NCBI GenBank assembly: GCA_019916065.1 | Contig: JAINTL010000033.1 | Coordinates: 124,001-188,000 of the forward strand | Reading direction: 5' to 3' | Source of the DNA: Vitellaria paradoxa | Lineage: Eukaryota > Streptophyta > Magnoliopsida > Ericales > Sapotaceae | Length of the DNA stretch: 64,000 nt | Shown here: piece after piece, positions 10,949-23,800 of the stretch | Numbering within the stretch: the stretch's first letter is position 1 | Layout: every line of letters begins with the position of its first letter | The notes under the pieces: model-generated | Told to the model about the DNA's origin: nothing | Database searches by the model: none | Seen by the model: only the letters and a program-made list of their open reading frames with translations | Position numbers and translations under genes: made by a program

Positions 10949-13400
10949 GTTGTTCACCCTACCTCATATATCACAATATATATTTGAGATTTTAGTTCTT
11001 GAAGCTTGATGCATGAATGTACGTGATGGGGATAATTTTGTATATATACACATACACATAGATTTAAGTAACTTTTGTCATTTTGATTTGATAACGTTAA
11101 CATGCAAATATGATTTTATTAATATCAAAGTTAGATATTGAAATTAGTTGTTGGTTGCGAAGTGATTATCACACAATTTTACAAAATTACATATCGTTTA
11201 TGTATGTTAATTGTATAGAAAATCTCATTTAAGGTCAATTATTACATTTTCACACACACTTGTATTTGTGGTGTTATTTTAAGTATTAAATCCTGTAGTT
11301 GAGATCTTAAAGACACTATAAATGCAAGTAGAGAAGAGCCTAATGCAAAGGAAGTGGAGTAGGATAATTGGAGTGCAAGAATTAGGTTAATAAGTCATTA
11401 GAGCATTTTAACGAACACTTAGTGTGTTGCAAAAGTCAAATCTAAAGCCAATGTTAAGGTCCCTAAAGCTTAAAACCACATTCCATGACCTAATTACATC
11501 ATTTAGCTATCAATGATGTAAAAGAGATGATAAAAAAAAATAAAAATAAAAAAGTGGAAGCAAAGTTGTACACTTTCAAAATTTTTCAGGAAGTCAATTT
11601 GACACAATTTTAGTTTTTGAGCATAATTTTTTTCTCAAAAAATCAAATCGATGTGAATTTTTTTTTTTTTTTTTTTTTTGGGCATCAGAAAAGAAGACTC
11701 GAAAGGTTATAACTTTTTGTGATTTAGCTGTTAGTCCAAACCCATCATTTGAGATCAAGACTTGCGTCAGAAGTTAGAGGCAAAAATATGACTTCCGCAC
11801 CTATGTTCGAACAATAGCCTATTGTGCACCAATGTACGAACAACAGTGTACTTATAGCTTAGAATTGCATATTTTGGTTAAGTATTCACTCTTAGAATTG
11901 CATGGCTTGTCCAAATTTTGAGAAATTTAGTTTTTAATGGTAAAAGTGGTATCTTTTGAGATGCGAAACTATAAATACTCTTAGGGTTTTGTGAGGGATC
12001 ATTGTTAGACCTAATTTTACATACTTTTTTCAGAATTTTAAAGGAGAAAGGCTTCTTCTTTTCTCTTAGCTAGGGTCTAGTTTTTCTTTCAACTCTTCTG
12101 TAGCACAATGGAATAAGAAAACAAAGAACAAGAACAAAAAACTATAACTAAACAAATCACTCAAAATCTCAATTCAATTTCATGCTAATAAAATTTATAA
12201 GTTAGAGATGTTGGACCATTCCATATTCTTTGTGATCCTAGTCCTAATGCAATTTTTTTTACATTGCCATCTGACACAAGTTTTAGGTAATTTGCAATGC
12301 AGAGGACTTATTACCTTAGTGAGGTATCTTTAGGTTTCAAATATTGTTTGTAAGCTATGGTGATATTTTTATACCAATTCAAGTTCTGCCACCTCTTTAG
12401 CGGTGCCCATGTGTGTTTAATGTTGTGAACCTCATTTTTTTTCAACTTCAAAGTTGTTTTGTCAAGTGAAACATGCGACTAAATACTAATGCACAATTTT
12501 TCAACTCGACAGAGTCAACTTTTTCTAAGTGATGGAGAATGATGCAAACAAAGTATACAAGCCAACTCAATTCTTAGAGCAGTATCTCATCATCACTCTA
12601 TAGAGCAGAATTCTCTTCAGCTCGACAAAAATGATAAGGACCATGTTAGGTGTTTCCATTTCAAATATTCTTAGCGTGACACAATATAAATTTATGCTTA
12701 CCATTTTCTAACCCTTAGGCAACATTAAACTCAATATAAGGTCAATATCTCCATCAATGAATGGGTCATCATCTATCATCAACTCTTTCGTTGATAGAGT
12801 CACAAGTGATGAATCAACACCCATTTGCTCTTCATAATCAGCTAATTCCTGAATTGTCTCCCATTGAGTAAACTCTCTAGGTATAGGAGTAAGAGGTGGC
12901 TGAAAAATCATGATCATTGGAGTTATGCTCTTCTCCAGAGTTAAGAGTAGGCCATCTCTTCAGCAGCAAACAATGCCCAACTAGGAGACTTAGTGATCTA
13001 TATACAAGTCAACATAAGTTCACTTCAACTTGTCCACTACATCCGTGAGGAACCTAATTATATTATCATTCTTTGCGCACAATGGCCTATAATAAGGCCG
13101 TATCTTTAATTATATTTAGATTTTGACAAGTTACTTTTATCTTCACCGAACCTACTTTTACACCTAATGTATTACTCAAATTTGTTACCATTTTTTCATA
13201 ATTTAATGAGGAATAATCTAAATGCACTACTCATATTCATGACCATATGACAGCCCCTCAATAGTTGTTACTTCACTCTCATCGATAGCAAAATAATGTC
13301 ACGTATTACTCTGCCATTTTACCTTTAGTTAAAGAAACTACAATCTTTTAGTGGTAGTAGGAATTTTATGAAAATTTCTATTAAATCCTAACTTAATAAG
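10949..13400. other. Spacer without a recognisable gene
   Basis: AT-rich intergenic DNA with poly-T tracts (for example 11659-11679). The longest open stretch with any protein-like composition is 12708-12917 on the minus strand (69 codons, acidic C-terminal part). It matches no family I recognise and is probably chance or a TE relic. Confidence 0.6.
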
Positions 13401-14161
13401 TGTAAAAACCTGTATTTTAATATACTTATTTTTCATAATGCATATGGGTATGATTTAATGGTATGATTATGTGTTTGATATGATGTATGGGTTGAATCCA
13501 TTGCTCGGTTCTTGCTTTAGGTTTTGGTTTTGTCCAATACTTAGCCATTTTTTGGGTTTTGAGGATGGTCTGTGGGCACCAACCAAGTAGTCCAAGCACA
13601 CGGGAGAGGCTACCTTGGAGCACAGACTGTCATATTAGCTTTTGTAGATAGTTTTTCTAGTTTTTCTGTTGTGAGTCACTTTTTATCTTTTCTCCACCCA
13701 AGTTTGGTGATGCCTAGGGCCTTAGGATCACCACCCATCAATCTTCTTTTTCTTTGTCTTCCTCCCGAAGCATTGGTCTATATATATACATATATGTATA
13801 TTATGTTTACATTTTCGGGCATTAGTAGCGAACTAAGGGGAGAGAACCGAGCCTTGGTAAGTTGAGTTCCACCTAATGTTGTTTCAAATCATCTCTCTAA
13901 TGTTCAATTAGATTGATTTTGAATGTATTAGATCGGCTGTTTCAATGTCAAGAGGTATAGGTTGATTGTCGCTTGTTTTTCGGCTTTTCTAAGTTTCCCA
14001 AGCTCACTGTAAATTGTTTTTCTTTCTTTCCCGAGCAATTGAGGTAGGGATTTAATGTACATTTTTTGTTTATGTGTTATGTTTGAGTTTATGAAAATGT
14101 TGACTCTTGTTTTGATTAATTGAAGCAAGAGTAAAAGTTGCTATATATTATACACATATGC

Positions 14162-14200
<39 letters not shown>

Positions 14201-14517
14201 TAGGAGGGAGATGATTAATATTATGTGAAAAATGGCAACATTGATGATACTGTTGTGATCTGTTGTTGATAGAAAGAGATATTGAATGATTTATTGGAAG
14301 AAAAATAGTTTTTGAAAGAAAATTTAAGTTTTGAATGGAAAACATAAGACATAGGATAGTTTATATTTTTAGTGTTAGAGTAACCCAGATGTATGGATTA
14401 GCTGTGGACATATAAACTTTTTTCCGGGTGCACAAAATTTTTTCCCAAGTGCCCCACTATGGTTTTCAAAAACTGTTTTGACAAATTTGATTTTCTAAAC
14501 AAATGACGCCTTACTTA

Positions 14518-15691
14518 GGCCCCGTTTGATAACATTTTTGTTTTTATTTTTCTATTTATATTTTCAAAATTTTGTAAACTAGCAATAGAAATATATTTAT
14601 TAAATCTGTTTACGTTTTTTTGTTTCCAAAAAATTAAAACTTAAACAGAAAAATGTAAACAAAAAATGTGTTCTTACTCTATTTTTTGTTGCAAACATTT
14701 TATCAATTCTAATACTTTGTCCATTTTTGTTAAGTTATATTAAAATAAATTATTTTATTCAAATATTTTATTAAACTAAAATTATTTTAAATAAATAATA
14801 TAATTAAATTAAATTAATTAAATTAATATTTAATATATATTATTAATTTATTTGTAATAAATAATTGAATTAAATTAGTTAATTTAATTAATATGAAATA
14901 TGTATTAAATTATTTTTAATAAATAATAAATAATTTAATTAATGTAAATATATTTTATTAGATTATTTTTAATAAATATTATAATTTAATTATTTAATTT
15001 AATTTAATTTAACCAATAGGAAATATATATTATTAAATTATTTTTAATAAATAATAAAATAAAATACATTAATTTAATTAATAATTAAATTAATATAAAT
15101 ATATTTTATTAAATTATTTTCAACAAATATTATAATTAAATTATTTAATTTAATAATTAATTTAAATAATATTAAATTATTTTATTAAATTATTTTTATT
15201 AAATATCATAGTTAAATTAATAAATATTATTAATTTTGTTCATTTATTTAACATGAATTATATTTTATTAAAATATTTTGATAAATATTATAAATTATTT
15301 AAATTACTATGAAATATATTTTATTTAATTATTTTCAGTAAATAATTTAATTAAATTATAATTAATATATTTTACATTTATTGGATTAAATGATATAATA
15401 CTTATATTTTATTCAATTATTTTTAATAAATAATATAATTAAATTAAATTAATGTAATTACCAAAACAAATTAAATTAATGTAAAATATATTTTTTAAAT
15501 TCAATTAATTTTTAAAAAACTAATAAAACTAAATATTTTATGAAAATAAAAAGTTAATAATAGTAAAAAAATTATATTTCCAAACGTAGTTTCAATTTTC
15601 ATTCCAAGAAAAAACGACAACAGAAAGTAAAAAACAGAAAATATAAACATATAAACGAAAACAGAAAAACGACAGCGTTACCAAACGGTCC
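14518..15691. mobile_element. AT-rich TIR element flanked by TTA
   Basis: This 1174-bp element begins GGCCCCGTTTGATAAC; its reverse-complemented right end begins GGACCGTTTGGTAAC. TTA occurs on both sides (14515-14517 and 15692-15694). TTA duplications with G/C-G-TTTGG tips are typical of PIF/Harbinger-related non-autonomous elements. The core is an extreme A/T tract of TTAATTTAAT-like words with no ORF. A shorter relative lies at 37432-38013. Confidence 0.75.
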
Positions 15692-15972
15692 TTATAAATT
15701 TGTTTTCAAAGATACTGCTTTTAACTATAACTCAATGAGAATAAATGAAAAAAAAATTATAATGATTTATAAATGAATGTAGTTTATGATGTGAGATAAA
15801 GTTTGATATGATATGTGGGATATTGTTACTAATATTAATAGTAATGTTATTAATATTAATTGGAATCTGTATATAGAAAAAAAAAATGAGATGTGGTTAT
15901 GAGTTATTGATTTTGGGATTGGTGGATACTGACAAATAGAAGAGTACGTGAATATCTTTGGGTTAAGAGTCT

Positions 15973-17627
15973 ATCACGTCCCGAAATTTCGAGATCCCGA
16001 GGAGTGAGTTTACATTGAAAAATTAATACATCCGGTCCATTACAGTCTCACTGTGTACTTTTCAAAACCATTTTCTCTCCTCTAACTACTATAGATAATT
16101 GGTAATTATCATTTTATTAATAAAACACACACTTGGATTTAAGTTAAAACCATATAATATAAGTTTCTTTTATTTCTACAACGGCATACATGCTTGAAAA
16201 GTTGTTACATCTAAATTGTAGAAGCTGCCCAACAGCACCGTAAGCCTTCCAACAGTCATACCGACCCTTCTAGGTTTCGAGCTCTGCACCTGCAATGCAG
16301 TCTGTAGGGACGTGAGCACCAAACCACTTGTGCTCACGATGTATAAAAGTATACTTTTTGTAATGCTTTTTGAGAGTCATATGAAGACAAAAAATCATCA
16401 AATACATCGACACATAGCAAAATGGGACAACATTAATTCATAACTTTCATTTCTCTTATCAACATTTCTTTATTCATTATTTTCTTTTCCCAAGGTGAGG
16501 AAGGATACTCTGCAAGACTGTCCCACAATCACAATGGTAGTCCAAATCTATCGCCAACTCATATAAATACACGGGTCGCGAATCACCCCTACGTCGTCGT
16601 TTATGGATCCGAGTCCAAGGACCATGATGAGCTTTTATCACATCCGACGTCGTTTTGGATTACTAGTTCATCGGCACGTTTACCCGGTCCTATGCAGGTT
16701 TAGGGTCTTTCAACCCAAAGGTATCTCTTGACCCTCCCTATTTTTATATAGTATCCTCACTTTTCCCAAACTCAACATTTTCTTAGGCTTTCCCTTTATG
16801 TTGTTAAAGCTTAGCAACAAATATCCACGAGTGTGTATCCACTTTCACAATTTCATGTCCCCATTTCCTTGTCAGTTTCAAAGTAACCATATGTTCATCA
16901 TATTTCAACATGCCACGACATATGTCAGCATTGAATAGAAATTTTCATAAATCAAATCACAACTTTAGTGTTACCAAAATTCAATTATCAAACTTAATAT
17001 TAATTTAATAATAATATAAATTTAAACTCACAATCATTTCCGTACCAAAATAACCATTACAAAAAGTATAAATAATATATTAATTTCCCTACCTCATTCA
17101 TTTGTTGGAGAAGCGGAAATTGCTGCACGTGTGCACCGAATCTCCTTTTTCAAAATTGGACAGTGCAGGCGCGTGAGGAATGAATTTAATTAAAAGACTT
17201 AAAACTTAATTTGAATTTAGGCACTGATCTTTCTCTATGTTCTTTTTTTTTCCTCTCTTTTTTCTTTATTTCCTTTCTATTCCTCTCTCTTTCTTTCTTT
17301 TCTTTTTTCTCTCTCTCTCTCTTCCCGGTTTGTTCTTCCCAGTTTGCTCCTCTTAGCCAACCCATGGCAGCTATATATATACATGGGTGTAATTATGAGG
17401 CCTAAAGAGATAGGGGGATGACTCACCTAGGCTAAAAGAGGTTTGGCACCTTCCTTGGGTGCCACGGCTCCTCTCTTTATATATATATATATATATATAT
17501 TTTACCAATCACCGAACTTCACATACACCCACATGTATATGGCAGCCAATGGAAGGCACACGGGTACACCCAGGTGGCTTCGGCCACAAGATTCTTTTTT
17601 TTTTTGTTAGCCAATCATCAAGCTCCA

Positions 17628-17667
<40 letters not shown>

Positions 17668-17893
17668 CATATGTTTGCAAATGGGATGTTCCAGGTGACC
17701 TTCGGCCAAAATGAAATTTTTTTTTTTTTTTTGCATGCTTCGGCCATGTGTCCACTAGTCTTACTAATCCCCCAAGCACCTCTTTATTAGGCCATGTTTG
17801 GCTAAAGAAAATTATAACTATTCAATTTAATTAATTATTATTATTTATTAAAAATAATAAGCATATTGGAAAAATAAAATTCGGGGTTATCAC
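15973..17893 (-). mobile_element. Nested long LTR, probably a solo gypsy LTR
   Basis: On the minus strand the element starts (T)GTGATAACCCCGAATTTT and ends TTTCGGGACGTGAT. AGTCT flanks it on both sides (15968-15972 and 17894-17898). The interior has no RT, gag or integrase similarity, but does have C/T-rich and (TA)n tracts. TG...CA tips are only approximate, so the exact end could shift by one or two bases. It lies inside the older LTR at 13401-18744. Confidence 0.6.
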
Positions 17894-18744
17894 AGTCTCT
17901 AAACATGCGTAGGGTTTGGTTATCGTGCAAATAGGTTAATAGCTTAAATACAACACTGATATTTGGTTTATCGTGACCGTTGGATGTAAATTCATAAACA
18001 TGATGTTAACTTGGTTAATGGTGACCCTTGAGCCAAGGCTCATAAATGACAATGGTTCAGTTCATCATTTCCATTGGATGATTGATTCATAAAAGACAAT
18101 GATAGTTTGGGCTGTACTCGTTAATCACGGTTCAATCTTGTAGATTATTCATCTAGCGTGTGTTTTATTGATAAATGATGATAAATGAATAATTAAAGAA
18201 TACTGAGATAATGATTATAATGTTAATGTTGGTATATGATGATATATTGGATATTGATGTTGTGATAGGATAATGTTATGATAATGATTAGTTGTTGTGA
18301 TATTTATTGTATAATGATAGCATGTTAGAGCATATATTGTGTACTACACTTGCTTATATGTGTATTGCAGGCACACGTGAATTTAGTACTTACGTTCCTA
18401 ATAAATTGTGTTGTAGGTGTAAAGTTCGAGGTATAAGTGGGCCCAGCATGTTTTGGCTAATATTTTTTATATTAGTTTGTACTGTGAGAAGTTTATATTA
18501 TTTTTGAATCAGATATTTATTCGATATAGTTGTAAAGATTAGGAGTGTCTAAATATTATTTTGGGTATGTTACTGGAGCACTAGTTGTCTAGATATGACT
18601 GAGACTTTCATTATTATTATTATTATTATTATTTATGTTGGATGTCTACTCTAAAATGGTTGCCTGATTGGGTTTATGATTAACTTATATTAATTGCATG
18701 TGATTATTTAGTTTCCTTTAGATTGCAAAATTTGGGGTGTGATA

Positions 18745-19720
18745 ATGAGAATTCAATTATGTTAATTAGAAAAAAATATGAAATAATTAAAATTAGGAAT
18801 TTTTTATATTTGACTATTTTAATAACATAGCTCAAATTTGGGAACAACTAAAATTTAAAAATTAGGAATAATTCAAAAATTATGAAAATCAATACCAGAT
18901 TCCTAATAACAATTAAAATTAGAAACAATTAAATTTTGAAAAAGAACAATTAAAATTATGAACATTGCTAGAAACTAATACCTAGTCTAAGCCTTTAGAA
19001 ATCAATACATAAAAATATATCAGAAATCAAACCATGGTTGAAACTAAGCATAAATCAATACACAAATACACATATTTACTAGTTGTCGTAGATAAATATA
19101 TACATATATACACATGCACTATCAATAATACACACACACACACACACACATATATAATACCTAAGGAAGCTAAGAAGGGGAGACCAAATTGAGGTGAGGG
19201 TAAAGTTTCACTGGTGTGGAAAGTAGGTTTGTCCCAATGTAGAGAGTAGGTTGAGACTTAGACAAAATTTGGGAATGAAAGTGATAGAGAAAAGAGGATT
19301 TTAAGGTTAAAAAAAAAAAATAGAAAAGGAGAAGAACAAACTAAATCTTTATTTCATTGTTTCACTTATTCATAAAATGAGTTATGATATTGTATTTTCA
19401 TTATGGGTTTTATTTTAAGAGTTATAAATCATGATATAATTTAATTTTTTTTTATTTTGTGCGATGTCACAACATTACGTCGTAGTTTTATTAATCATAT
19501 GTTGACAAATACTTTTATTTCAATAGCATTTTATCAATTATTTATTTTTTATTATTGCCAAAAAAAATTCAAAATAAAACACCATTAAACCCTTTACCAA
19601 ATTAAAAAAAAAAAATATAAGACTTGACTTTGAACACCTCTAAGGGAAACTTTGTATTTTTCTTTTGGTTTTTACAATCTTTTTTTTTTCTTTAAATCAA
19701 ATTTTAGACTTTATCCCTAA
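18745..19720. other. AT-rich spacer, no gene seen
   Basis: No coding potential was found. A (CA)n microsatellite lies at about 19131-19150. The rest is low-complexity A/T sequence with short, scattered stop-rich frames. Confidence 0.6.
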
Positions 19721-20634
19721 GGGGCCGATTGGATGCTACAAAATGTAGCCTCCATAAATATTACACCCTTATAAGTTTTGATGTGATATTTTTTCTTAGT
19801 TTGGGAAGCAAAATTTCTCCCCTCTAAAAATTATCATCCCTTCTTAATCTTGGAAGAAGGTGTATTATTTTTGGAGAGGGTTTGAGCTCTCTAAAAATTA
19901 TCTCCCCTTATATGAACTAAATTGGACCATTATGCCCATTCTCATCCCCTTCTCACCTACAAAATGTATTTTATATTAGAAATAAATTATTTTTTTAATG
20001 AAAAAATGTATTAAAAAATTATATTAATAAAAATAAAAAAATATAATTTTTTCCAAATAAGGGGTCGTGTGATTAAAAATATATATTTTTTCCAAATAGG
20101 AGGTGATGTGATTTTAAGATAATAATATTATTTTTAACAAATAAATAATATTATTTTTTAACAAATTTATACAAAATTACACATATATTGATATTTTTTA
20201 AATAAGGAGAAAAAAATAAGCGACTAAGGAAATTTCAGATAAATTGAGATGTTATTGTCTACGAAACTAATTTATATATTTTATAAAGTTTAATTTATTA
20301 ATAACATAATTTATTTATAATTAATTTGTCTAAAATTAATTTGTACTAGTTAGTTTTCATATTATATAATTAACATAAACATATAATTACGTTTAGGTAA
20401 ACCAAGTTTAATTTAATAGGTAACCAAGTTTAGGACACCACAAGGGTAAAAGAGTCATTTGACTGTTTTTTCATCATTCACCTCATCTTATTTATAAAAT
20501 ATTTAAACTAAGTTAAAAGTTATTCCCCTATAAACATCACATCAATATAAGCAACTCTTTAAAAATAATATCCTCTTATCTTATGTCCTATCTAAAATTT
20601 ATCTTCTGAAATTTTAGACCATCTAATCGGGCCG
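19721..20634. mobile_element. ~0.9-kb TIR element upstream of the reductase gene
   Basis: The left tip GGGGCCGATTGGATG and the reverse-complemented right tip CGGCCCGATTAGATG are clear inverted copies. The flanks are TAA (19718-19720) and TAG (20635-20637), near-matching 3-bp duplications. The core is AT-rich and non-coding. Its right end lies 232 bp from the start codon of the reductase gene, within the likely promoter. Confidence 0.6.
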
Positions 20635-20780
20635 TAGGTACAAAATACAACCGTGGAAAACTTTTGTCTTGTACTTGTGAATCATATAGGATTACTACCC
20701 ATAAAAGAGGATGAAAAACGTGAGCAGAGAAGAAACAATTGGGAAGGAGGGAACCATATGGGTAGGTGGAATTGTTGATG

Positions 20781-20862
20781 CAAAAAAGTGGAGGGGGGGT
20801 AGGTGGTGTGTGTCAACGGTGCTTCGTGTTTCATAGCTTCCTCACCGGCTCTTAGAGAAACA
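20781..20862 (+). repeat. Upstream tandem copy of the first ~80 bp of reductase exon 1
   Basis: The 82 bp before the coding start repeat the beginning of exon 1. GGTGGTGTGTGTCA at 20802 reappears at 20884, followed in each copy by GGTGCTTCG.GTTTCATAGCTTCCT. The upstream copy would read [13 protein letters not shown] against [13 protein letters not shown] in the gene, and its counterpart of the ATG is not an ATG. It therefore sits untranslated in the leader or promoter. Confidence 0.9.
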
Positions 20863-20866
20863 GAGA

Positions 20867-23800
20867 ATGAGTAGAGGAGGGAAGGTGGTGTGTGTCACCG
20901 GTGCTTCGGGTTTCATAGCTTCCTGGCTGGTCAAGCTCTTGCTTCAGCGTGGCTACACCGTCAAAGCTACTGTTCGCAACCTAAGTAAGTCAATTTTCTA
21001 AACTCTCTCTCTCTCTAGCCCTTCTTTGTTCTGTGCATTTCTTGATTTTTTAGCTTACAAGGCAAAGTTTCATTTTATCTGTGCCTTTTGGTTTTTGTTA
21101 AAGACGAGACCAACTTAGTTATATATTGATTTTGAAATATTCGTAAGGCCCAGTAGTATGAATCAACGCATGCAGTCAACCAAGTGCATAAAGTAAATAA
21201 GGCGCAAGAATTTTACGCAAAAAATCTTATTAACGAAAGGAAAAACCATAAGCCTATACTGACCAAAATTATTTTATTAATAGTGGGGTTACAAGTTTTA
21301 AAAGTACAAAATTAACCAATTGAATCCACAATACCTTTTGTAGAACCATTCACGGTGAACCCTCCTAGCAAAAGACTAATCTTCAAGCTTTTGAAAATCA
21401 AAACCGAATTCGTATGAAGTTTTTGTTGCCTAAGTGTATAAGAGAACTTTTTTGAAGTACGAAGGTGTTTGAGTATAATATTCTCTTTGCTAGAAACCTT
21501 AGCAGAAGCTTTATATATATGTGTATAGCGCACAACAATCCACAACCGAAGAGAAGTCCGATCCTTAAAATTCTTGGTCATTCTTCCTCAAAATGCATTC
21601 TACCTTTGCTGGGTATCAACCCTCTTCAACATGTCTCTGTATTCTGCCTAGCGAGTATCAAGACCTGCAATGTCTGTAGTTTCCAGTGAGGTCACAGCGA
21701 TATCCCGCAAAGGTGTCAGTGAGCAACTTCTGTGCAGAATCAACCCTCTGAAATTGCCGGTGACGTCCAGTGAGGAAGTCAACGAGCTTCCAATGAAGTA
21801 CAAAATGTGATGTTGTGTTCTTGCTATGTTGTTATTACCAAACATTAAGTTTGTGTACCTTGACATCTTAGCCTCTGCGTGTGCATACAAACTTGATATT
21901 CTTTGTTTTTGTCAACAATTGCCAATCTCTGAACCCAAAAACCCAATAATCTCCCCCTTTAGCAATTTCTTGAAAAACAGTGCTCCTAAACAAAAAATGA
22001 CTTATTACAATTAAATCCCATTTAACCTATCCATTACAAGTAAATATCCAAATTAAGCTTTGGTGATGATGGAGATATATTAAATCCATGTAATTCTAAA
22101 ACATTGTAACACATGGATTAAAAAGCATCATATGGGATTAAAGATACACAATCGAAACCAACATAAGTAATGAGTCAAATAAAGCAAGCATCCAACTGCA
22201 TATTCATAGTCAACATTATAAATTCAAACATATAGATTCAAAGAGCAAACCAGCCTTATAAGGCTAATAAAAAGATAGACTAAAAGTTTTCTAGGGCAAG
22301 CCAATGGACATGGGCCCCTAGGATGACTGCAATTCAGCCTAAAACATACCAAAAAGCATAAATAAAAATAATTCCCAATACAAAATAAGTCTAGATACAT
22401 TTGATGTCTCATCAGTTCTCCCCGAGTGGGAAGAAACTCTCTGTCAAGTGGCAAACATGTGCTCCTACTATCAATCGCCCAACCATAAGCTGAGTGCCTG
22501 TGCAACTTTCTTCCAATGCTAGTACACTCATGTGATGGGTGGTTTGAAGGTGGTTTCCCCACCTAATCTCGCGGGATGGGAAGAAATCGAGCTAGGCAAG
22601 AGGAGATACTACTGACTAATATAACTCTAACAAGTCAGATCATGCAGCTGAAGAGTGGAACATGGAATCCAGCTGGATTCAAAATCTGCTATGCCAACCC
22701 AACAAACCAAGCAACATTGAACCATCCTCTTGTTGGTGAAAATAATTTAATCACCTAAAATTGCATCAATCTTATCTATATGTCCCGGTTGGGAGTGTAG
22801 AGACGCATGAAGAATGAGAAGGTCAATATTAGGGCATCAGAAGGGGAAAAAAGGCCATGTGGGGCTGTAATGGCCATGAAAAACAACCAAATCCTCAACA
22901 TTAAAAGTAGAGTTGAAACCAAAGTTAGAGGGAATATCAATGACATATGCATTTGGTCTAGCTTACTTTAGAATTTTAAAAAGACCAGCACTCCGAGGTT
23001 GCAATTTGGAAGCGGAGCTAGATTGACGCCTTTCAAATTGATTTCGAACCTTCACATAATCCCTAATTTTAAATTCAACATGCCTCCTATGTGTTAGCAT
23101 GAAGTTTGTAAGAGGCATTATTAGTTTGGAGCTTTTTTTTTTTTTTAATCTCAAGATGTAATCATACAAATGTTGCTCAAATGCCTCAGTAGTCATGGAC
23201 ACACTAGTATGTGGAGACATGGGAAGAATGTCTAAAGGCTTTTGAGGTTTATAGCCATGTACAACCACAAATGGAGTCATCCCTAGAGAATTATTCATAG
23301 AATTGTTGTTGGCTAGTTGAGCAGTGGGAAGGATCAAATTCCAATTTCGAAGATTTTCTTGGACTAGGCATCTTAACATGTTGCGATACTTCGATTGACA
23401 ACCTCAGTTTGACAATATATTTGAGAATAGTATGCAGTGTAGAATTTGAGCTTAGTTCCAACCAATGACCGTAGAGTTCTCCAAAAATACCTAGTAAAAC
23501 GAATATCACGATCTGACACAATGGCTTTAGAGAGTCCACAAAACTTGATGATCTCATTAAAGTACAATTTGGCTACATAAGAAGCATAAGAAGTCTTACT
23601 AAAAGGGATGAAGTGAGCCATTTTTAGAAAAACGAACCACAACAATAAAAATAGAGCCATGCTTTTGAGGGGTTTGAGGAAGTCCAGTACAAAGTCCATA
23701 CTGATGTCTTGTCATGAGCAACTAGGAATAGGGAGGGGAGTGTACAAGCTAGTGTTTTGCTTTTTATGCTTGGTTGAATGACATGTCAGACATTGGCTAA

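Larger units (their letters stand above)
13401..18744 (+). mobile_element. Long LTR (Ty3/gypsy-like), split by two later insertions
   Basis: The left end TGTAAAAACCTGTATTTTA and the right end AAATTTGGGGTGTGATA look like the two tips of one long plant gypsy LTR, with the terminal CA mutated to TA. The flanking 5-mers ATAAG (13396-13400) and ATGAG (18745-18749) differ by one base and could be an aged target duplication. Removing the nested elements at 14518-15691 and 15973-17893 leaves about 2.2 kb without coding potential, which fits a solo LTR. A GGGCCCAGCATG block at about 18438 lies in the 3' part. Confidence 0.55.

Noticed and set aside
17459..17698. Frame rich in Tyr-Ile repeats
   Set aside because: It is generated by (TA)n microsatellites inside an LTR.
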